From NCBI RefSeq assembly GCF_000092025.1, contig NC_003063.2:2011578-2075577 (forward strand): a stretch of 64,000 nucleotides of DNA, given 5' to 3'. The translations under genes and the position numbers were made by a program. The notes below the pieces were generated by a model. It was not told where the DNA came from and searched no databases. It was given only the letters and a program-made list of their open reading frames with translations. The stretch is from Agrobacterium fabrum str. C58 (GTDB lineage Bacteria; Pseudomonadota; Alphaproteobacteria; Rhizobiales; Rhizobiaceae). Positions 59,585 to 64,000 of this stretch are shown here, one piece after another. Position 1 is the first letter of the stretch. The number at the start of each line of letters is the position of its first letter.

Positions 59585-61087
59585 ATGCCAGCGGAGAGAG
59601 TAGCGATGCGGCGTGTCCGCGAGATTTTAAGACACAGATTTGAAGAAGGGCTCGGCCACAAGTCGATTGCGGTGCGCGTCGGTGCTGCTCCTTCGACGGT
59701 GCGTGAGACATTGCGCCGTCTGGAGCGTGCCGGGCTGTCGTGGCCATTGGCTGAGGATGTCAGCGATGCGGTGCTGGAAGCTGCCCTTTACAAGGCTGCC
59801 GGGACAAAGACAGGTCATCGGCGCATCGCCGAGCCAGATTGGGCGCAGGTTCACCGCGAACTGAAGCGCAAACATGTGACGCTGCAGATTCTGTGGGACG
59901 AATATATCGGCCTTCATCCTGAGGGTTACCGCTATTCCCGTTACTGTGATTTGTATCGCCATTGGGCTTTGAAGCTGCCTGTGACGATGCGCCAGGATCA
60001 TGCGGCTGGCGAAAAGCTCTTCGTCGATTATGCAGGCGACACGGTCTCTGTTGTCATCGACAGATTGTCGGGCAAGACGCGGCAGGCCCATGTGTTTGTT
60101 GGAGTGCTCGGCGCATCGAGCCTTTCATTTGCCCATGCCCGCTGGAGCGGGACCCTTCCCGACTGGATCGAATGCCATCTGCTTGCGCTTGAGACATTCG
60201 GCGGCGCACCGGCTCTGCTTGTTCCCGACAATGCCAAGGTTGCCGTCATCAAGGCATGCCATTTTGATCCGCAGGTCAATCGCACCTACACCGGGATGGC
60301 GACACATTACGGCAGCGCGGTTCTTCCAACGCGACCGCGTCGGCCGCGCGACAAGGCGAAAGTCGAGGCGGCGGTTCGCATCGTCGAGCGCTGGCTACTG
60401 GGTCGGCTGCGTCACCGCGTCTTCTACAGCCTTGCTGACGTGAACAAAGCGATTGGCGAACTCCTCCACGATCTGAACGACAAACGCGTCTTGCGCCGCA
60501 TTGGGCGCACAAGGCGACAGTTGTTTGAAGAGCTCGACTATCCCGCGCTGCGACCGCTTCCGGTCGAGCGATATGTCTTTGCTGAATGGAAGATACGCCG
60601 GGCAGGCCTCGATTATCATGTCGACATCGACAAGCACTTTTACTCCGTGCCCTACCGGTTTGCCCGAGAGCAGGTCGAGGCGCGGATCACTGCCAACACG
60701 ATCGAGATATTCTACAAGGGCGAACGGATCGCAGCTCACAGGCGATCGAGTGGCAATGGCAAGCACACGACGACACCGGAGCACATGCCATCTTCCCATC
60801 GGCGGTTTGCCGACCGGACGATCGAGCGTATCAGCCGCGAGGCGTCGGCAATCGGATCGGACGTCGCTTTGCTCTGCGACCGCATTCTCGCCGACCGCCC
60901 GCATCCCGAACAGGGCTACAGAGCTTGCCTAGGCATTATTCGGCTCGTCAAAGCTTTTGAGCGGGAAAGGGTCAATGCGGCCTGTGGCCGGGCATTGGAA
61001 ATCGGCGCGCGAACCTATGGATCGGTGCGCTCCATCCTCGACAATCACCTGGATGTGTTCCGTCAACGTCGAACGCGCCTAGTTTGA
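59585..61087 (+). CDS. istA: IS21-family transposase IstA (second type)
   Basis: The 500-residue transposase has an N-terminal HTH (HKSIAVRVGAAPSTVRETLR), the DDE core (GEKLFVDYAGDTVSVVIDRL with the first Asp; ALLVPDNAKVAVIKACHF with the second; RDKAKVEAAVRIVERWLLG with the Glu) and the IS408-like C-terminal region (VPYRFAREQVEARITANTIE). The final residues differ from intact relatives (RRTRLV*), suggesting truncation by a few residues where the element breaks. The ATG at 59585 follows GAGAGGAAGG. Confidence 0.88.
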   Translation: MPAERVAMRRVREILRHRFEEGLGHKSIAVRVGAAPSTVRETLRRLERAGLSWPLAEDVSDAVLEAALYKAAGTKTGHRRIAEPDWAQVHRELKRKHVTLQILWDEYIGLHPEGYRYSRYCDLYRHWALKLPVTMRQDHAAGEKLFVDYAGDTVSVVIDRLSGKTRQAHVFVGVLGASSLSFAHARWSGTLPDWIECHLLALETFGGAPALLVPDNAKVAVIKACHFDPQVNRTYTGMATHYGSAVLPTRPRRPRDKAKVEAAVRIVERWLLGRLRHRVFYSLADVNKAIGELLHDLNDKRVLRRIGRTRRQLFEELDYPALRPLPVERYVFAEWKIRRAGLDYHVDIDKHFYSVPYRFAREQVEARITANTIEIFYKGERIAAHRRSSGNGKHTTTPEHMPSSHRRFADRTIERISREASAIGSDVALLCDRILADRPHPEQGYRACLGIIRLVKAFERERVNAACGRALEIGARTYGSVRSILDNHLDVFRQRRTRLV

Positions 61088-61481
61088 TGGCACTGATTTT
61101 TGGGTTCCAGTCGTTTCAATCGGTATGACCAACCCCATTGAGAGAAGTCGTCTGACGCAATCTCGGCTGTTGGCTCAATCTAGTTATGCCAGGTAGCTGT
61201 CTGACGCAGGTTGAACGTTAGACAACCACCTCTAGCCTGCCTGAGCGCGACTGTGTCGCCGCGGTTGAGTGCCGCCAGATGGCTTCGATTTTTCCTATTG
61301 GCCAGCCCGCCTAGGCAGTCAGAAAATGTAAAGCGGAGACAGTTACACCCGGTTGTGCCGCTATCCACACAACGGTTAATCCTTGTGACGCCGCCCCCCT
61401 CGACCTCAACTCAAGTTGAGGTTGTACGAATTTTGAGATGGTCGCCCTGATTTCAAAGGCACCACTTCAGAGGAGGGTATC
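61088..61481. other. Spacer downstream of the IS21 remnant
   Basis: No gene is recognised. The only notable site is an AGGAGGG ribosome binding site at 61471-61477, which belongs to the following TTG-started gene. Confidence 0.4.
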
Positions 61482-61889
61482 TTGGTCACATATTTTCGCT
61501 ATTCGAAACCCAAATATCCCTGCGGAACACGTTTTATTGGAGCCGCCGTTTTGCAGTTGCTCGGTGCTGGATTCTTGGCGTTCGTCTTTTGTCTGCTGGA
61601 TGGGCTCACTGCAAAACCAACGATAATTCTCGGTCAGTTTGTATCATGCCTAGTGGGGAGCGTCGCCGGCTTTCATTTCGTGGCTTTTCGTCGCCCAGGC
61701 ACGGACGGCCAACTTTACCTTATCGCGACGTCGCTCTTGGCATTTGGGACCCATTATTGGCTGGTGTCATATTCATTACCTGACCTTTTGCTAGCAAGAT
61801 TGATTTCAGGATTTGGATCGGGTGTGGTTGTTGCAGGAACTTTCCGACGTCGCTTTCTGGAAAATCCGGTAATTCCCTGCGTTCGATAG
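61482..61889 (+). CDS. Small polytopic membrane protein, possibly GtrA-like
   Basis: The TTG start at 61482, 4 bp after AGGAGGG, opens 135 codons with four hydrophobic segments (FIGAAVLQLLGAGFLAFVFC; TIILGQFVSCLVGSVAGFHF; LYLIATSLLAFGTHYWLV; LLLARLISGFGSGVVVAGTF) and a basic tail (RRRFLENP). The layout recalls GtrA-type flippase-like proteins, but the match is weak. Confidence 0.5.
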   Translation: MVTYFRYSKPKYPCGTRFIGAAVLQLLGAGFLAFVFCLLDGLTAKPTIILGQFVSCLVGSVAGFHFVAFRRPGTDGQLYLIATSLLAFGTHYWLVSYSLPDLLLARLISGFGSGVVVAGTFRRRFLENPVIPCVR

Positions 61890-61979
61890 ACACATATTGC
61901 TTTTTTGGATGACGTGTACTTTTCCGGTCTTGGAATAGCGGGATTATGAGGAAGTTGGACGCCCCGTGATTTCACTGAG

Positions 61980-62582
61980 TTAACGTACCTTGGAATACAG
62001 GAAGGCGTCTCGCGGCATATTCGAAAAATTGGGGTGAAAAAGGTACCGTCGAAGCACGGCCTCCTTTGTCATCCCTACTTTTTCCATCACTCTTGCTGAC
62101 GCCGTGTTCAGAACGTCGCAGGATGCTTCGGTGCGAAAGATGCGCGGATGCGATAACGCGTGTTCTACAGCGAGTTGAACGACCTCGCTTGCAACACCCC
62201 GGCCCCACCAGGTTCTTCGGACAAGCCACCCGTAAGAGACCTTGTGGCCCATCGGACGTGCATCAATACGGCCGATTAGTTCATGTGGCCGTTCGCGATG
62301 GCAGATGACAGCTGGAAACGATGTACCTGCATTCCACGCACTATAATTTTCTTCAATCGCCCGCTGTGTCTGGCCAAGCTCGGAGTGGGGTTTCCACGTC
62401 AGGTACTTCGTCACCTCGGGATCGGTGTTCCACCCTTCGAAAATAGCTTCAGCGTCTGTGGGTACGATGCGTCTAACGAGAAACCGAGTGGTAAAAAACT
62501 CTTCGGGAAGTCTGTATTTGTCCGCCACTAAAAATCGCCCTATGTCATCGTTTAGTTTGCACAGAAAATATGGTCCAAACAC
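61980..62582 (-). CDS. GNAT-family N-acetyltransferase (RimJ/RimL type)
   Basis: This protein of up to 200 residues has the RimJ-like pattern TTRFLVRRIVPTDAEAIFEG, a central HELIGRIDARPMGHKVSYGW, the acetyl-CoA loop RRTWWGRGVASEVVQLAVEH, and CDVLNTASARVMEKVGM at the end. A shorter start at GTG 62528 would remove an atypical 18-residue leader. Substrate is unknown; many members acetylate ribosomal proteins or small molecules. Confidence 0.88.
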   Translation of the reverse strand: MFGPYFLCKLNDDIGRFLVADKYRLPEEFFTTRFLVRRIVPTDAEAIFEGWNTDPEVTKYLTWKPHSELGQTQRAIEENYSAWNAGTSFPAVICHRERPHELIGRIDARPMGHKVSYGWLVRRTWWGRGVASEVVQLAVEHALSHPRIFRTEASCDVLNTASARVMEKVGMTKEAVLRRYLFHPNFSNMPRDAFLYSKVR

Positions 62583-62775
62583 GTGAGATCAATGACCGTC
62601 TTTGGCGTAGCGGCATGATGAGTTCGCTCGGCGCATATCTAACACTGGAGACTACCCGCGGATACGGTCAGCGATAAGCTTCAATCATCGATTTCGTAAC
62701 ATCCTGCGCGAAACAGATTGGCTTCCTGTGCACGACGGCTCGTGCTGCTGGACCGGAGTGTCTTTAAGCCATGCC

Positions 62776-63180
62776 TTACGCGCCTTTTATGATGTCGCAG
62801 ATGCCCTTGCGGATGACGTCTTTGTCGGCGATCTGTCCTGCCTGAATATTGAAGACAGCATCGATCCGGACAGCGGCGCCTTTCTGGCGGGCGACAACCC
62901 GCAGCGTCTGAATCCTGCCACTTCCGCTGGTTTCCTGATGGGCATCGATTGACGACAGTGCCTTGTTGATCTGGATACCTGAAAAACCTTCTGCCGCGAC
63001 GGCCTGGGCGAGCTTTTGAAGGACAGCTGGTGCTTTGGCTTTCGGCAGTTCCTGAAAGGATTTGTAAGAGACAGCCGTGACCATCGGTACGCCTGAGACG
63101 GTGAAGTTTTTCTCGCACGATGCTGCGAAGGCCGGGCTGGAGAAGGTGATCAGGCCGAGAACTGCGATGGTATGTTTCAT
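62776..63180 (-). CDS. Secreted hypothetical protein
   Basis: This 134-residue protein has a signal peptide (MKHTIAVLGLITFSSPAFA, cleavage after AFA) and a small mature domain with a Cys near the new N terminus and another near the C terminus (KGICDIIKG), possibly a disulphide pair. The helix-rich middle (APAVLQKLAQAVAAEGFSGI) and strand-rich end (LRVVARQKGAAVRIDAVFNI) carry no motif I know. Confidence 0.65.
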   Translation of the reverse strand: MKHTIAVLGLITFSSPAFAASCEKNFTVSGVPMVTAVSYKSFQELPKAKAPAVLQKLAQAVAAEGFSGIQINKALSSIDAHQETSGSGRIQTLRVVARQKGAAVRIDAVFNIQAGQIADKDVIRKGICDIIKGA

Positions 63181-63226
63181 ATTGCGTAATCCGGTTGTTG
63201 GTGAAGGTTTTCAGCTGTTGGCCGCA

Positions 63227-63445
63227 TCAGAATGTCGACCGTTTTCCTCTGTAGGTTGATGGCGGTGGTAATGCTTCATGAGCTTTCGTGAGCGTTTCCA
63301 GCCATGTTGCGAGGCCATCGGGAACTGTATCGTTGCCGGCTTCCAGCGCCTCGATCCATGAGAGTTCATATTGCAAGGCAGAGGCAATATTGATCGGCGT
63401 CCAGCGGATCACCCGCAGGCATTCATTAAAGCGTTCTGGCGACAT
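63227..63445 (-). CDS. Small HTH-like protein
   Basis: This 72-residue protein (FNECLRVIRWTPINIASALQ, YELSWIEALEAGNDTVPDGL, then ATWLETLTKAHEALPPPSTY) resembles short Xre-like regulators common in Rhizobiales (a helix-turn-helix of the form C-L-x-x-I-R-W-T-P-I-N-I-A followed by W-I-E-A-L-E-A-G). It lies upstream of the secreted protein gene on the same strand and may regulate it. Confidence 0.65.
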   Translation of the reverse strand: MSPERFNECLRVIRWTPINIASALQYELSWIEALEAGNDTVPDGLATWLETLTKAHEALPPPSTYRGKRSTF

Positions 63446-64000
63446 GATGATTTGTTATGTTCCCCGTATTTTCGCGCAGAGGCTCCCTCACGCAGCCGCG
63501 ATAGTCAATCATTTTGTGCAGCTTTTGATAGGCTGAACGGCCCGTATTTAACCTCCAATTCTATCGCGACGAGAGCAGTACGCGCTGCAGGGTGCGCAGG
63601 TGGAATATTACACCTTCGCAATTGCTATTAATACATATATTTGTATATTTATACTTGCTGTCGGGAATGGATTTTCCTTTTGGTGAGGGTGAGTGGGTGG
63701 TTTGGTTTGGTTAGGATTGGATCAACGAGAGCGTCGATAAAACATATAATTTATTCAATCGGGCGTGAAAAACATATAAATAATCATAAACCAACCGCAT
63801 TAAGGGGAGGATGGGGATTTGATTGGTAAAGCTCGTCTGTTTGTGCGCAGATAATTTTGGACCGCTATAACCATGTGATTTTATATAGGTTTTTATAGCG
63901 AGGTGGATTTATTTATATGGGAAGCGGGAAGGAATCTGATTGGGAAGCGGATTGAAAAGGCGATGAAAACTAGCAGCGATCGATTACAATAACAATATCA
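63446..64000. other. AT-rich non-coding right end
   Basis: No gene is recognised in the last 555 bp. From about 63620 the sequence is AT-rich with repeated short words: AAAACATATAA at 63749 and 63769, ATTTATATGG-like text on both strands, and GGAAGCGG near 63920 and 63944. It may contain a promoter or replication-type DNA, but I see no iterons of fixed spacing and no DnaA-box cluster. Confidence 0.4.

Larger units (their letters stand above)
59411..61087 (+). mobile_element. IS21-family element lacking istB (truncated)
   Basis: The left end begins near TGCAAATTCCGA (59411) with an array of terminal repeats and is followed by a full-length istA. After the istA stop at 61087 there is no istB gene and no matching right end, so the 3' half of the element is gone. 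It belongs to a different IS21 subgroup from the element at 35-37.5 kb. Confidence 0.8.

Overview
The window looks like DNA from an alphaproteobacterium of the Agrobacterium/Rhizobium group. The evidence is rhizobial-type families (an Atu4866-domain protein, DUF1612/RHE_PE00001 fragments, a Ti-plasmid-style TraA relaxase with TraD and TraG) and high-GC coding with many ATGA overlaps. It fits a large plasmid or secondary chromosome: an orderly catabolic part on the left (about 0.8-20.2 kb) and a mosaic of plasmid fragments, insertion sequences and accessory genes on the right (about 20.6-63.4 kb).

Left part. A forward block (0.8-8.3 kb) holds a GH15 glucoamylase, 6-phosphogluconate dehydrogenase (gnd), glucose-6-phosphate dehydrogenase (zwf) and a ROK/polyphosphate-glucokinase-like kinase, then a membrane protein, a lipocalin and an SDR. 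It reads as a route from alpha-glucan through glucose-6-phosphate to pentose phosphate. A DeoR-type repressor (9.0-9.8 kb, minus) then faces a 10-kb operon: sugar-binding protein, ABC ATPase, two permeases, a DUF4432 epimerase-like protein, a ribokinase-family kinase, deoxyribose-phosphate aldolase (deoC) and a two-domain ALDH16-like aldehyde dehydrogenase. This is a self-contained deoxyribose uptake and catabolism operon that ends in a clear hairpin at 20.2 kb.

Mosaic part. An AT-rich stretch leads to an N-terminal DUF1612 fragment fused to a 5'-truncated citrate-synthase-like gene; a C-terminal DUF1612 fragment sits 30 kb away at 51.6 kb. Between them lie a conjugation module (traA, an oriT with the nick sequence TAAGTGCGCCCT, a traC remnant, traD, traG) interleaved with three nucleotidyltransferase genes (two NTase-HEPN paralogues and one GSU2403-like), a recombinase remnant, an IS21-family element, and a 13-kb cluster of redox enzymes (two AKRs, two SDRs, a quinone oxidoreductase), four NTF2/SnoaL proteins and MarR, AraC, LysR, TetR and AraC regulators. 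No trb mating-pore operon is present; only a traG tail and a CopG gene from such a locus remain at 52 kb.

The most interesting system is at 53.8-59.3 kb: a three-gene operon with ATGA overlaps (small HTH protein, about 1000-residue N6-adenine DNA methyltransferase, PD-(D/E)XK-like nuclease) preceded by a near-perfect 15-bp inverted repeat. It looks like a self-regulated restriction/defence operon. It is now broken by a 1.3-kb IS3-family element with an exact TTGGC target duplication, and probably also by a one-base frameshift. To its right are an istB-less IS21 remnant, a membrane protein, a GNAT acetyltransferase, a secreted protein, a small HTH-like protein and an AT-rich non-coding end.
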